64,000 bases of DNA from the NCBI GenBank assembly GCA_948567375.1, contig OX419761.1, positions 43,996,243 through 44,060,242 of the forward strand, in the 5' to 3' direction. The DNA is from Lunularia cruciata. Taxonomy: Eukaryota; Streptophyta; Marchantiopsida; Lunulariales; Lunulariaceae. Shown piece by piece: positions 1 to 12,709 of this stretch. The notes beneath the pieces were generated by a model. That model searched no databases and had not been told where the DNA came from. It saw nothing but the letters and a program-made list of their open reading frames with translations. A program made the position numbers and the translations under genes. Position 1 is the stretch's first letter; every line of letters begins with the position of its first letter.

Positions 1-3000
1 TACTACAATGTACCAATTGTTCCTTGGGGTTTTATTGAGAGGACCTACAAAATCAATTTCCCACTTCTCAAAAGGTCCTAGCAATGGAATTGATCTAAGT
101 GGTGGAGTGGATGTAGACTTTCTAGCAAAAACTTGACAAACATGACAAGTTTTGCAATAATCAAGACAATACTTGAAAATCCCTCTCCAATGGTACCCTG
201 CATCTAGAATCTTGGAAGCAGTCACCTTTCTTGCAAAGTGTCCTCCACACACTAAACCTTCATGAAACTCCTTTATAAGTAGGATAGACTCTTCCTTACC
301 CACTACTCTTCAAAGTAGACCATCTGCTCCTTGGTGAAAAATAATATCCTCCACCATTGTGTAAGGTCTAGATCTTGCTGCAAGGGCTTTCCTCTCCCTA
401 ACATGCATCCTTTTTGGATGGTTACCTCTTGTCACAAAATCCACAATCTCCTTGTACTCCATTAGAACCTCTTGAGTGACTGAGATTGTCATGAGCTCCT
501 CATTTGGGAAGGAATCATCCACTGGCTCATCTCCATCATGATCATAGGCTCTGAATAACAAATCAACATTTGCATGTTTCTTCCCTAGCCTATCTTCAAT
601 GGTGTAGTCATACTCAGACAAGAGTATCATCCACATTGCTAGTCTCCCTTCAAAAATAGGCTTTTTGAAGATGTACTTCAAAGCCTTGTGATCCGTGATA
701 ATGGTGGCTTTCCTTCCACTCAAGTAGTGTAAACTTCTTGAGACCAAAGATCACTGCCAACCCTTCTCTCTCCATGACAGAGTAGTTCTTTTCTGCTAAA
801 ACCATCTGCCTACTAGCATAAGCTATTGGATGATCCTGCCCATCTTGGTCTAATTGACTAAGAGTGCATCCTATAGCTACATTGGAAAAATCACTATAGA
901 GGATGAAAGGCTTACTTTAATCAGGTTTAGCAAGAATTGGAGCTACAACAAGGGATTGCTTGAGCTCCTCAAAAGCTTTGAGAGCCTCCTTGTCCTCCAA
1001 AATCACCATGTAATCTACACACTTCTTCATGGAGATGGTCAATGCATAAGCCTTGTTGGAAAATGAGAAGATGAACCTCCTATAGTACCTAACCATCCCC
1101 AAGAATTGGTGTAACTTTGTCAAGCTTGAAGGGAATGGAAGGTCTGAGATTTTCCTCACCTTCTCAGGATCAATTGCTATTCCATCCTTGGAGATGATGT
1201 GCCCCAAAAGTAGACCTTCTTCACATCCAAAAATGTACTTCTCTGGGTTGAGTGATGCATTTGCCTCATCCAAGCATTGCAAGACCTTGATTAGGTGCTC
1301 AAAGTGCTCCTCCTTGCTCCCATAACACAAAAGTCACCAATGAAATCTCTCACAAACTTCCAAATGAAAGGTTCAAATACCTTGTTCATGAACCATTGGA
1401 ATGTGGCTGGAGCATTGCAAAGCCCAAAAGGCATGACCTTGAAAGCGTAAGTTCTCCAAGGTGTGGTGAACATGGTGAGTTGTTGATGCTCTGGTGCAAT
1501 CTTGATTTGGTTATATCCACTATAACCATCTCCAAAATTGTACCTCTCATGACCTGCAACCTCCTCCAAGATCTCATCAATGAATGGCAAGGGTTAGTAG
1601 TCCTTCTTGGTAACAACATTGAGCTTCTTGTAATCCACACATACCCGAAGCTTGCCATTCTTTTTCTTCACAATGACAATTGGAAACACCCACTATGAAT
1701 TCTCTACCTCAAAGATAAATCCAGCCTCCTTGAGCTTATCAATCTCCTCCTTCACAACCAAAGATATTGGTGGACTAATGTGACGTTGCTTTTGGCGGAT
1801 TGGTCTTGCATGTGACTCCACCTCTATCTTGTGCTCCTCCAAGGTGACTTCCTTCAAATCCTTGTAACTAAAAGCAAACACATGGATGAACTTGCGGAAA
1901 ATCTCCTCAAATCTCACCTTCTCTTCCTTGGTAACATTTGGACCATACTTGAGGGTAGATGACCTTCTCTCTACCTCCTCAAGTATCAATGGTGATTTAT
2001 CTGGGTCCTTCAAAACCTCTGGCTTAGGTGCAAAATCCATAGCACACAAAAGATACACATTTGAATCAGATTCAGATTCATCCTCTTCCGTGGAAGTCCC
2101 CTCATCCATGCTTGTGTCCACACCTGAAGCTCCTTCTTCAGAATCTGATTCCCAATAATCAGAAGATGATGTATCTAAATGTGAAGTGCTGGTGGTGTTA
2201 GTCAAAGAGATTGTGACTCTATGGTTTGATGGCCCAATCCTCAATTACCCTTTGTGCTATCTATAAGTTGTGCGTGCTGCTCTCAACCATGGACTCTCAA
2301 GAAGTAAGTCATAGCTTGAATCCTTCAAGACTTGGAAATTCATGAGATTTTGAACTCCCATAACTGAAACTACCACTTTATCCATCATCCCTATTGGTTG
2401 AACTTGTTGCTTGTTTGCCATGCTCACCACAAATGTTGAAGGTCTTGAGGGTATTATACCCAACTTCTTCAGCAACCTTTCTGACATGGCATTCACTGCT
2501 GATCCTCCATCAACCAATGCATCCTTGATGTTGTGACCATTCACTCTTATATCAATCTTGGAGGCATATTCACAAGCCTCCCATGGTGCTGGCTTGGCAT
2601 CCACCATCCCCATTGATATTGGAGCTTTTGCCTTCTTCTTCCTCTTGCTCCTTGTAGAACTCAAACCAGCTTTAAGCTCCTTTCTCAAGGTAGGGTTCAA
2701 AGCAATCAATTGGCCCACTGTGATCTTAGCCTTGTGACTACAAACATCCTCCAACACATTGTAGTTCCATTGTTGCTTTAAAATCAAGAAATCCTCCATC
2801 TCCAACTTCTTCCTTGGAGTCTTTGTTGTTCATGGTGTTGAGGGGCAAGTGCTTCTAATAGACATAGGAGTGTCCTTGCTTAGACTAAATCCTTGAGAAG
2901 AGTGAACATCCTTTGCAAAATGAGCTCTCTTCTTCTCTTGTGCCAAAAGCTCCAAATTAAGACCCTTGGAGTTTGAGCACTCTCCCTTCTCATACTTGCT

Positions 3001-4002
3001 CTCAACCACATCTATGGATGCTATCCCTTTACCTTTGTTTGGATTAGGAGCCACTTGGGTTTTACTTCCTCCCTCTTTCCCTCTATTGGCTCCCTCATAA
3101 CCCCTTCCTCCATGGTAAGTGGAATTTGGGCAATTCCTTTGGATATGGCCTCTTCCTCCACAACTAAAACAGTTTCTATCATTGAAATTGTTGGCTGGTT
3201 GGCCTCCTCTATATGAATAGTTCCATAACTCCTAGGTCCTCTTCCTACATTTTGATCCACCTCTCTCTTCTCCCATAGTTGCACCAGATTGATTTTGAGA
3301 TCTGCAAGTTGTTCTGTGATGGTTTGAAGTAGATCCTTTGGTGGAGGTGCAAGAACTGGAGCAACTACTACTTGTGGTGCAACCCTTGCCACCAAAGTAT
3401 CAGAAGTTCCACCATACTTGTAGCCTTGAGGAGGATGCACAACCTCTTTCACCACCAAATCACTCTCATCCCCTTCCAAACTCTCCTCCATATGAATTGC
3501 AATCTTGATAGCTTCAACCTTGGAAGAAGGTTTCTCATATCTCACATTGCTTCTAATTTTGTGGTCTCAATCCTCTCACAAAATTCTTGGTGAGCATGGC
3601 CTCTATGCCAATCATAGTAATCTCCACATCTTCCTCAACATTATACAAAATCTGGACTCTAACTTTTCCACTCTTTTCACATAGACTCTCACTTTCTCTC
3701 CATCTCCTTGTTTGAGAAAGTTAACCTCACTCATCAATCTCTCATAACTCTCATTTTTGAAAAATTTCTCAATGAGTGCTGAAGTCAAACTCTTTCAAGA
3801 CTCTTCTCCCCCATCTCTCCTCTCTCTTTTGGTATTCTGACTCATACCATGTAAGTGTTGCATCCTCAAAGAAATCTGGTAATAATGAGGCCCACTCATT
3901 CTTCCTCCTCTCATTGTTTCTTATGCAAGCTCTCTTGAAGTCTCTCAAAAAGGCCTCCACATCTTCTCCATCCTTGCCAAAGAAAATTGGAAGTTTCCCC
4001 AT
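1..4002 (-). pseudogene. Broken gag-pol polyprotein of G2
   Basis: The ancestral product was a Gag-Pol polyprotein (capsid, zinc knuckle, aspartic protease, reverse transcriptase, RNase H, integrase). The start matches the G1 start (MGKLP) at 4002. Pieces lie in different frames: gag at 3021-4002, protease near 2257-2805, RT at 917-1590 and RNase H at 310-747. Compared with G1, the RT active site FIDD reads FIGD here (codon near 1335-1337), so a catalytic aspartate is lost. A single-base loss near 1326 shifts the frame immediately afterwards. The protease region retains the DGGSAVN motif. The gag knuckle region is frameshifted. It cannot make a working polyprotein. Confidence 0.92.
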
Positions 4003-4070
4003 CTTAACCCTTCACTATCTTTCTTTTCTCTGAAATTTTTTTTTCTTTCTCTCACTCTATAACTAATAGA

Positions 4071-4071
<1 letters not shown>

Positions 4072-4128
<57 letters not shown>
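4072..4128. repeat. (TA)n microsatellite inside G2 leader
   Basis: There are about 57 bases of uninterrupted TA repeat between the gag start and the extra ORF. The matching position in G1 (about 32018) carries only a short ATATAC, so the tract grew from a small seed after the two copies separated. Confidence 0.97.
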
Positions 4129-4131
<3 letters not shown>

Positions 4132-4277
4132 TAATATGATCTGAGAATAATCCACTCTAGGGAACACAAAAGGTTCAGGTTGCTCCAAGATTTCTATTGC
4201 AACATCAAGTCCTAGAGTGCATATTAATCTAACTCTCATAGATAGTTTATCCATAAGTTGAAAGATTATCTCCATCA

Positions 4278-4727
4278 CTAATCTTGAGAACTAGCTGATG
4301 AAGGTGGTAGTATTTTTGTAGCTGTACTAAGACTCTCTCCAAGATCCTTCACCAAAGTCTCCAAAAGTGCTTTAACTCCACTACACTCATGTCTTTTTGG
4401 AAGTCCTTCCACTCCACAAACCTCACACAACTCCTTGGTCTTAGATCTTCTCCCTCCCAATCTTGGTGAAGAAGGTCCAACATGCAAATGCAAGTCAAGT
4501 AAGCCTCTCCTTTCCCTCAATCTCTTGCTCTCAAAGGTCAATGGACATGAACTTTCCTTATGTCCTTTCACTCCACATAGAAAGCACTTAGACTCACTCT
4601 TTCCTCCAAGTGGTGTAGGTTTTTGGATCGTCTCAATACTCTCTTCAAATTCTATTGTAAACTCTATTTTCCTCAAATCCACCTCTACAATCACCTCAAA
4701 CCCTTTGGGAACCTTACATAGTCTCAA
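4278..4727 (-). pseudogene. Extra zinc-knuckle ORF upstream of gag, G2 copy
   Basis: This is the G2 counterpart of the 157-residue ORF at 32176-32649. It is open for 150 codons and colinear with the G1 copy. It keeps the CCHC knuckle CFLCGVKGHKESSC and the second cysteine-histidine cluster beginning CEVCGVEG. The ATG used in G1 is ATA here, so the start is lost. Persistence of a long open frame in a copy whose gag-pol is badly broken may be chance or may reflect past selection; two copies cannot decide. Function is unknown; the knuckle suggests nucleic-acid binding. Confidence 0.75.
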
Positions 4728-5421
4728 TTTCTGCTCTTGATGATCCTTTATGTTCCCAAGATGAATCTAAACACTCAAACATGCTTTTTGTTGCTCTCAA
4801 ACTCCTCATGCATGAGATCTCAACTCTGCAGAATTGAGCCTTCCTCACAATGTCACTCAAATCTCCCAACCAGTATGTCCCAGTCCTTTAAACTTTTTCA
4901 CACTTGATTACAACTTCAGTGTGCCCCTCCCTGCAAAATTTAAGATCTTTTCATTTAGCCATTTGGCCTAGACACCTTTATATTCAACACACATATTTCA
5001 GATTTGGTCTGAAAACTACCCCCTTCACTTCAAAAACTCATAACTCCCTGCGAAAGAATGATCTCTCTCTATTTTTTGTGGCAAAAATTAGAATATAATG
5101 CACTCAATGTTTTTGGAAATTTTCACAACAATTCACTGAAAATTGAAGAAATGGCAGACTCAGTACAATTTTCCAGAGAGCAAGCAGTTGCGGGAGCAAT
5201 TTACCTTATCAACTTTCAAAAATTCTTGCCAAGTGCGCATAGTAGCTCCCACAATAATTTCAAGTGCCCTAGTTGAAAGATAACCCAAGGTAATATGTGT
5301 CGAAATTTCAAGTCCAGATCTCAAACTTGAGATTTTGCCCAAAATCACCCTAATCCCCAAAATCTGCAATCCACCTCATAGAATCTCTCCAAATCCTCTC
5401 ATGTGTACAAGATGTACAAAA

Positions 5422-6598
5422 AAAGGCCAGCAATTAAAAACCAAGTGGACTCCTTCAACTACTCTCCATTCCACTTGCTCAATGGGAATATGTGAGTTTG
5501 GGTCTCATCACATCCTTGCCCAAGACAAAGCGAGGTCATACAATGATAGTGGTGTTTGTGGATAAACTTAGTAAGAAAATCCATTTGGCACTAACCTTTA
5601 ATATGGTGGATGCTCCAAAATTGGCGCAAATCTACTTTGACATAATCTTCAAGCATCATGGGATGCCTCACATACTCATCTTCAATTATGATTCTTGATT
5701 TATTGGAAAATTTTAGCAAGCACTCTTCTAGATACTTGGCACCAAGCTTTCTTTGTCCACGGTCTATCATCCTTAAATTGATGGACAAACTGAATGTGCA
5801 AATTGCACCTTGGAGGATATGCTTCATGCTTTTTCAACATTTACCATACCAACTAGGATGAATGTCTTGTAGCTACGGAGTTTGTATACAATAATTCCAA
5901 ACATTGGATTGGTAAGCTCCAAATTCTCTCCTTTTGACCTCAATTTTGGCCAAAATCCACTTGTTCCCGATTCTCTTCTTGCTCCTCCTCCATCTCATAT
6001 CCCTCATACTTTCACCTGCTTGACCACCATATCCCAATCTCTCCAACAAGCCAAATTTCATCTCCCTATTGCTCAAAATTGTCAAAAACAATATGCAAAC
6101 CACCATCATCATGATCTCACCTTTCAAGTTGATGATAAGGTCATGTTCTTGTCTAGTAACATACCCCTTCCACTTGATACTCAAGTTTGTAAACTTGCTC
6201 CTAATTAGATAGGACCTTTTGATGTCACCCAAATCATTTCTCATGTTGCTTATTGACTTGCCTTACCTTATCATATGTGCATCCACTTTGGCTTTCATAT
6301 TTCCAAGTTGAAACCCTTTGTTCCTAACCCATCTTCTTTTTCCTCTCGTGTCTAACCTCCTCTTCCCCCTGTCCCTATCAATGATCATGAAGAGTATGAA
6401 GTTGATCATATCCTTGCATGTTGCAACATTCAACAAGGCCATTGATAACATATTGAGTCCAAAGTCCTCTAGAAAGGGTATCCCCTTCATGATGCCACTT
6501 AGGAACCTCTTTTTCATCTGCAAAATGCACAAATGGCCATCCATGAGTTTGAAGCTTCAATGGCAATAAGGACATCAACAACTAGCAGTGGGGAAATA
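5422..6598 (+). pseudogene. Decayed chromovirus integrase and chromodomain (element A)
   Basis: This is the 3' part of a chromovirus pol on the plus strand. The left part translates to integrase-core sequence (VVFVDKLSKKIHLA near 5550; a later stretch near 5780 resembles the DGQTE region). A C-terminal part near 6420-6560 reads like a chromodomain: VDHILAC, then GYPLHDAT, a stop, EP, and NAQMAIHEFEAS. Chromodomains in this position bind modified histones and steer integration toward heterochromatin in the family. Several stops and frameshifts show it is dead. It begins exactly where G2 ends. It closely matches the pol of element B at 20030-21170. Confidence 0.85.
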
Positions 6599-7084
6599 TG
6601 TAGCAATATGGAGTTTAGTGACAAAGTTAGTCAAGGCTAACAAAGTAAGCAAATGGGCCAAATTAGCATAGACTATTTTAGAAATATCTAGGAAGCTACT
6701 TGGTACCTCCCAAGTATTGGGTAACATGCATGCCAAGTGGTGACTTTTATGAGGAAGATTCTTGGGAAACTTCCTAGCTAGTTTAGCCTGCACTCCAAGT
6801 AAGTAGCTTTTAGAGGAAGCTTCTAGAAGCTTCCAACTAGCTTAGCTTGAACGCCAAGTAGGCAACTTCTAGAAGGAAGTTTCTTGAAAAGCTTCTTGGT
6901 TAACTTGGCTTGCATGTCAAGAAAGCGGCCAAGCAAACTTCTTGAGAAGCTTCTCAAGAGTCTTGTATGCTCCTTATAAATACCAAAGCCAAAGCTCATG
7001 CTAGTCATTCAGAGTTTCCAAATTCAAGTGTCCCAATGTGATCTTCTATTCTCCTATTTCTCTCCTCAGTCTTAGTCTTTTACA
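6599..7084 (+). mobile_element. 3' LTR of chromovirus A (LTR family L3)
   Basis: It begins TGTAGCAATATGGAG and ends CTTTTACA. A purine-rich stretch (AGTGGGGAAATA) lies just before it, in the position of the polypurine tract, and the chromodomain is immediately upstream. It contains TATAAATA near 6975, the probable promoter TATA box in plus orientation. The middle is built from imperfect modules rich in AGCTTCT and AGAAGCT. The same family occurs at 14205, 14556, 21182 and 40169. Confidence 0.88.
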
Positions 7085-7547
7085 CTTCATGCCAAGTACC
7101 TAAGAATGTGCCAAGTGCCACTCTCAAAAATGATTCTAAGTAATCACTACTTCATAAAAATTGGAAGGACATTTGTAGATCAATTAACCAAATAAATTGA
7201 TTAGCAAAAAGCATTAGTACATGCTAGGCACTTCAATTTATACACCTAAATCTTGGTCATTCCTCATTACTCCAAAATTTACAAAGCAGGTAGGCACTTG
7301 CCATTACATAAGAAAAGACCTTTGCATGTTGTCCTTGGGCAAAGTCACTCTCACACATGCCAAAAATCCATTTGCCAACCACTTTCTCCTGCATCTACCT
7401 TGTCCATTGCTGTCAATGATTCTCTTGTAGGTAATAGCCTTTGGTGGTGAGTATCATTAGGTAAGTGCCATTGGTGGCAAGTTCAAATTTCAATGGCACT
7501 TCCCTCAAAGTGCCAAGGTGGCACTTGGCACTTGGCACTCGGGCATG
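7085..7547. other. Unassigned repeat-derived DNA
   Basis: No gene is visible. The sequence repeatedly uses the words CCAAGTGCC and AAGTGCCA (7090-7130 and again 7460-7545), giving a degenerate short-repeat texture. It may be the flank into which element A inserted. Confidence 0.5.
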
Positions 7548-7907
7548 TACACCTCATGTCGGTCTTTGTCCTATTTAGTTGGTCAAATAGGTTTGACCAA
7601 AGGGAATCTTCTTGTAAGAAGCTCAAAATCACATGGGTGAGGTACCGTTAGAAAGCTCTTGATAGGGAAGCCTTCTTCTCTAAAGGAGAGAGTAAACCTT
7701 CCATTTTTTAGGCCTAATTCATCCGCTTAGGCTTCCAAAATTGGCTCTAAAGCTTTTAGGCTATTTTCAACCTTTGCCCTATTAGTAGAAGTACTATTTT
7801 GGTAAAACCTCTATCTTATCTACTAAGTCCATCATGTATAACATCCTTCCAGATAAAACAAAGTCAATTTCCACCTCTAGATAATATGTCTAGCTATTGG
7901 TATTATA
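7548..7907 (+). repeat. Partial LTR of family L2 (copy L2d)
   Basis: It matches the right-hand 60 percent of the L2 LTR seen complete at 10433-11027, including the segment around AGTTGGTCAAA and the terminal words GCTATTGGTATTA. The left part is missing. Confidence 0.8.
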
Positions 7908-8280
7908 GACCTCCCCCCTTTTATGACACGATGTCCTTGTTGCAAAGTTGTTGCTCAAACGATTTCACTAATATTGATGCATTGGTCAAATTGGATGTTG
8001 GCTCCCATGTTGCCTCATACAATGGATACCCTTTCCAACGTACAAGATATTCCATATATAGATGGCAAGTACCATGAATGCATTTTGGGAGAATGTGTCT
8101 GACTTCATATTCCCTTGTGTCCTCAATGAGGTTTGGACAAGGTAAAATTTCTTATATGGAAGAAAAGTTGGGTGGTTGGGGTGCATATCTACATAGCAAG
8201 GGACCATGGAACAAGATGGATCTTCATGTGTGGTGGTAGCTCAAGGTGATAGACCATTGTGCCAATTTGATGAAGGATAG
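7908..8280. other. Unassigned
   Basis: No coding or structural signal I can support; probable debris between two old elements. Confidence 0.4.
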
Positions 8281-9822
8281 AAAAAAGGCCCAATAAAATG
8301 AGGTCTAAGCTTGCAAGGTCCAACTAACATGAGGTTGGTTGTTAATAGCAAGATCCCCAAAATTGAACTCCATGTGCCAATGATGTGAATTTACATACTA
8401 TTTTTGTCAATTCTGGGCAATCTGTAACTTGTGTTTGGAATTCTCCACTCCTTGTTGGATTCTAGAAACAAAAGTGTTGATGGCATTCACCATGGTATTC
8501 ACCAAGCTGATCTTCATCAAGCTCAAAGATGTGAAAGGATGTTTTCCATACATGAGGGAGAATGGTGTGGCTTGTGTAGATGCATTCATTGAATTGTTGT
8601 ACAAAATCTCCACTAGTGGGAGTGAGTTGTCCCAACATTTGTGCTCCCCTAAGGTGAATCCCTTAAGCATGTCTTTGATAGTGCAATTAGCTTACTCTAT
8701 TTTTCTATTAATATGTGGATGATAAGCCATGGACATGGCCAATTTGGTTTTGAAGAAACCAAGAAGTGTTCTCCAAACAAACAAGTGAATTGAGTGCCTC
8801 TATTAGTGATGAGCACTCAAGACAATCCATGGTGAGAAAGGACTACATCTAAATACAATTAAGCTAATTGTGGAGCAATCACATCCTTGGTTGTAGCATG
8901 CAGATGAATCATTTTGCTGAGTTGGTCAACAAAGAGTACAATGGAGTCAAACCTTGAGGTAGTCTTGGGCAATTTGGAAACTAGATTCATGCTTACCTAT
9001 TCCTAACCTTGTGTAGGAGTAGGAAGGAGTTGAAGGAGTTATGCGGGAGCTTGATCAGAAGCCTATTTTGTTGATAGAGTAGGCAACTTTGAACATACTC
9101 CATCACATAGTTGCTCATCTTGGGCCAATAGTAATGGAATTTGGTTGCATCCAAGGTCTTGTCCACTCCAACATGACTTGCAATGGCTGAATCATGACAT
9201 TTTGCTAGTATGGTGGTTCTTATATCCGTGTCATCCAAGATCCATAACGTTCCATCATGAAAAGAAAGCCCTTGGGTAGTGGTGATGCCTTTAGATGATT
9301 GAGCTCCTACAATCTGTGTGTTAGTTTTTGTAGTAGCAAGAATTCTTGGCCAAAATTTAAGGTTCATCTTGACCTCTACCATTAGATTGCTTACCATAGG
9401 CATTGGGTAAATGCATTTGCAAGTTGCTTCTTGCCTTCCACATATGTGATCATCATGTTGAACCTTTGTCCCCACCCCATCCACCAAATCTATCAATGAG
9501 ATAGATCTTTTTGTGTCTTGAGGTAGACTGAAGATTTGTCGTATGTCTCCACTATTCCCATGGAACATTATCTCTTGTAAGGCTTGATATTGCATGTCTT
9601 CTTCAACCGTAGTAACAATATGGCCTCATTGTTGATCGGGGTTGGTGTCATTGGCATCAGTGACTCTTTATGTACTTTGGCTGCTAGTATTGGGTTTTGG
9701 TACGACTCTCCTTTGTGCATTACTTGATCATTCTTGAAGGTACATACTTGATTTTGCAATGCCTCCATGGTCATCTTGATCTCACAAAACTCATTCAACA
9801 TCCCTTGCATTCCTTGCATCAA
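8281..9822 (-). pseudogene. Decayed Ty3/gypsy integrase fragment
   Basis: Read on the minus strand, 8993-9595 includes an integrase zinc-binding module of the HHCC type: H in CHDSAIASHVGVDKT, then WPKMSNYVMEYVQSC and LLYQQ. A later piece at 8407-8670 reads DNSLPLVEILYNNSMNASTQ followed by TPFSLMYGKHP, the familiar C-terminal end of the gypsy integrase core. The core between them is badly degraded. The upstream piece at 9568-9822 has no clear motif. This is a different, older copy from A and B. Confidence 0.75.
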
Positions 9823-10432
9823 CTTTTACAACTATAGATCCATGATTCCTACATATAGCAATTGCTCAATTACTATTTCCTATTTCAATAAAGGGTTAAT
9901 ATGATCACTCAAGAGGAGGCATAGACTATCATGACTACCATTGGGACTTTAGAGGCTATTGATAATATTCCTCACCAAAATTATGGACTATGAAATCCCT
10001 AAATATTATTTTCAATCTAACCATATAACGGATTTCTACTTGAGTGCTGAAAGGGAGAGGATTTGGTATATTCAGATCCATCATAATAGAATATAGATCA
10101 TCAAATCCCACTCTCTATTGTAGATCATCATACAAAAAATCACTAGGTTTGGTGAACTCATCATTATATCCATGAACTCTGCTCCAAAATGGAAAATGAG
10201 AAATACTTTCACTTGCTCATGTTGGACATACATAATCTTAATGTGGAATGGAGTCAAGAACAGAAAGCAAGGTGCTGGATATTGTCGTCCTAGAGCTTCT
10301 ATCCCATCCTTTCTCTAACACACTTCTAATCTATTGGTTGGACTATGATTTCTATCCTCAAAATTACTCAATCTCAATAGCCCATGTTCCATTACTCAAT
10401 CTCAATAGCCCAAACACCTACTCTTATACCAT
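9823..10432. other. Unassigned; possible decayed gag
   Basis: No convincing gene. At 10355-10413 a short phrase (ATTACTCAATCTCAATAGCCC) occurs twice in near tandem. It could be the eroded upstream part of the integrase-bearing element to its left. Confidence 0.4.
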
Positions 10433-11027
10433 TGTAATATTTTGGGGATAAAAAACCTTAAGAGAAACACAAGACAAGAAACACAAAGCTTCACACTCAA
10501 TACTCCAATGCTCCAAAGGAGTACCTTGACTTTATTATATAGCAAAGAGGATCCTCTCAAAGAAAGCTCCACCCTTGGATCAGATATATGGATTGGTGAT
10601 ATGTTAGCAAGCACCACCCTTAGATTAGTTTTATGGATGGGTGACATGTTGGTACTTTTCCTATCTAGTTGGTCAAACATGTTAAACCAGAGGGAATGTT
10701 TAGGGAATTTTGTTGTAGGAAGATCACAATTGCATGGGTGAGGTACTATTGGAAAGCTTCAATGAGACAAAAAATGGGTGGAGAAAGCAAGCCATTTCCT
10801 CTTAGGGGGAGGGAATCTTTCTATTTTTGAGGCTTAATTCATCCATTTAGGCCTACAAAATTTGCTCTAAAGTTTTTAAACTATTTTTTACTCTTGCCTT
10901 GTTAGTAAAAGTACTCTTTTGGTGATACCTATATCTGATCTACTTAGTTCATCATATATAACATCCTTCCAAATGTTATGAAGCCAATTTTCACCTTTAG
11001 TTAATATGTCTAGCTATTGGTATTACA
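10433..11027 (+). mobile_element. LTR of family L2, complete (copy L2a)
   Basis: It begins TGTAATATTTTGGGG and ends TTGGTATTACA, a TG...CA LTR of 595 bp. TTATATAGC near 10535 is a plausible TATA box and gives the plus orientation. No internal region lies beside it, so it is probably a solo LTR, but the flanks do not show a matching target duplication. Confidence 0.83.
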
Positions 11028-12097
11028 TCTACCGACACTCCAAGCATTGCATATCTTGTAAGCAATCCAAATGTTCCTTTAGCACTCTAAGTGTTGTTCC
11101 ATCCTCCAACACTTGGTGTCATTATTCACTTCTTAAAGTGCTTCTCATTTCCTTTGTGCCACTCCTCTACTTGTCATCTTGATAATTGGCCCTATAGCTC
11201 ATGTGGTCTACATACTCATTCTTCCTATCAACATTTGGGATCATCCTACATCATTATAAGTGTTGAACATCCTATGAGTAGGCCGCATGCCAGTACTTGG
11301 GATCATCCTACATCACTCCAAGTGCTTCTCCCATTTTAGCATGCCAAGGCCACTCCTCCGAGTACCTCTCCATCTGAGGCACTTCTCCCAATATTTCTAT
11401 CATTCCCCATGGTTCTCTTAGCACTTAAGCCTAATATGACAATAAAAGCAAATTCTGAAAAAATGAAAGCACCAAAATTACTACAAAGACATAAGTAAAA
11501 AAAGGAAGTATAGAAGAAATCATGTGAAGTGGTACATAGACTAAGCTTTGATCTTACAACTTGGACTTGTGTCATATTTATCAAAAGGAGTGATAGACTC
11601 ATTTGAAGTTATGAAAAGAGCTCTTGTTACAAGGATTTATCACTCTTTTATCATCTGAGAGAGCACTCTTCACTCTTGACAAAATTCAAACATAACTCTT
11701 GACTGATTGACTCAATCCATGAGTATGATTGGAAGATCATAAAATTTTTGTGTAGTTCCTTGGTTGAGTTTAATTATGAATTGCAAAATAGTGTGTTTTT
11801 CCCTATTATATTAGAATATATATAAGTGTTAGAGTCTCCAAGGTTTGCTTGGAATCCAATGCCAACCATAAGAAGACAACCCATGAGTTAATAGATTTTG
11901 AAGCTTTTGTTGAGTACCTTTATTATGTATAATTCTGGAATTGCCAAAGACTACATTTGTTCACAATGATTTAAAACTATTCAAAAATGAGTCTCCAAGG
12001 TTGGCTTGGAATCCAATGCTAGCCTTAATAAATTTACAAGTTGATTCAAGAAGAAGAGGTAGATTTTTGAATGAGTGTTGATGGTTTTCTACTAACA
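11028..12097. other. Unassigned AT-rich DNA
   Basis: No gene. A phrase containing TTGGGATCATCCTACATCA occurs twice (about 11227 and 11298). Between 11830 and 12020 the phrase TCCAAGGTTTGCTTGGAATCC recurs with small changes. Both suggest old local duplications. Confidence 0.45.
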
Positions 12098-12709
12098 TGT
12101 AATACCAATAGTTGGACATATTATCTAGAGGTGAAAATTAGCTTAGTAACATCTGGAAGGATGTTATATATAAAGGATTAAACAGATTAAATAGAGATAT
12201 CACCAAAAGAGTACGTCTACTAATAGGGCCGGAGCCAACAATAGTTCAAAACTTTAGAGCCAATTTGGAGGCCTAAACAAATAAATTAGAACTAAAAATG
12301 TATTGATGCCTCTCCAAAAAAATGTTGTCTTTCCCTCCTCCTTGTTTTTCTTGGTGAGGGCTTTCCAATAGTACCTCATCCATGTAATTCTGATATTCCT
12401 ATAGGAAGATTCCTAAAATATTCCCTTTGATCAAAGCTTGCTTGACAAACCAGATAGGACAAGAACCAACATGTCACCCATGCATGCAACTCATCAAAGG
12501 GTAGAGCTTGTTGAAATATCACCAATCCATGTATCTGATCCAAGGGTGTAGTTTCTTTTGAGGGAATCCTCTTTGCTATATACAACAAAAAGAATTCCCT
12601 AAATAAAGACAAGGTGCTCTTTTGGGACATTGGAGTTTTGAGTGTGAAGCTTTATGTTTCTTCTTTTGGGGATTTTCTCTTGGGATTCTATTATCCTCAA
12701 AACATTACA
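12098..12709 (-). mobile_element. Solo LTR of family L2 (copy L2c)
   Basis: This is the reverse complement of L2a: on the plus strand it starts TGTAATACCAATAG and ends CAAAACATTACA. Flanks are TAACA on the left (12093-12097) and TAACC on the right (12710-12714), a target duplication with one later change. No internal region is attached. Confidence 0.85.

Larger units (their letters stand above)
1..5421 (-). mobile_element. Truncated Ty3/gypsy element G2 (same family as G1)
   Basis: This stretch aligns on the minus strand with the internal region of the complete element at 26387-34188; base 1 corresponds to roughly 27925 there. It runs off the left edge of the window. At its right edge homology stops abruptly at about 5421, just before the expected primer-binding site and 5' LTR, and an unrelated plus-strand chromovirus fragment begins. 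The order from right to left is leader, extra zinc-knuckle ORF, gag, protease, reverse transcriptase, RNase H and start of integrase. Small indels and stops break the coding frame many times, so it is an older, inactive copy. Confidence 0.93.
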
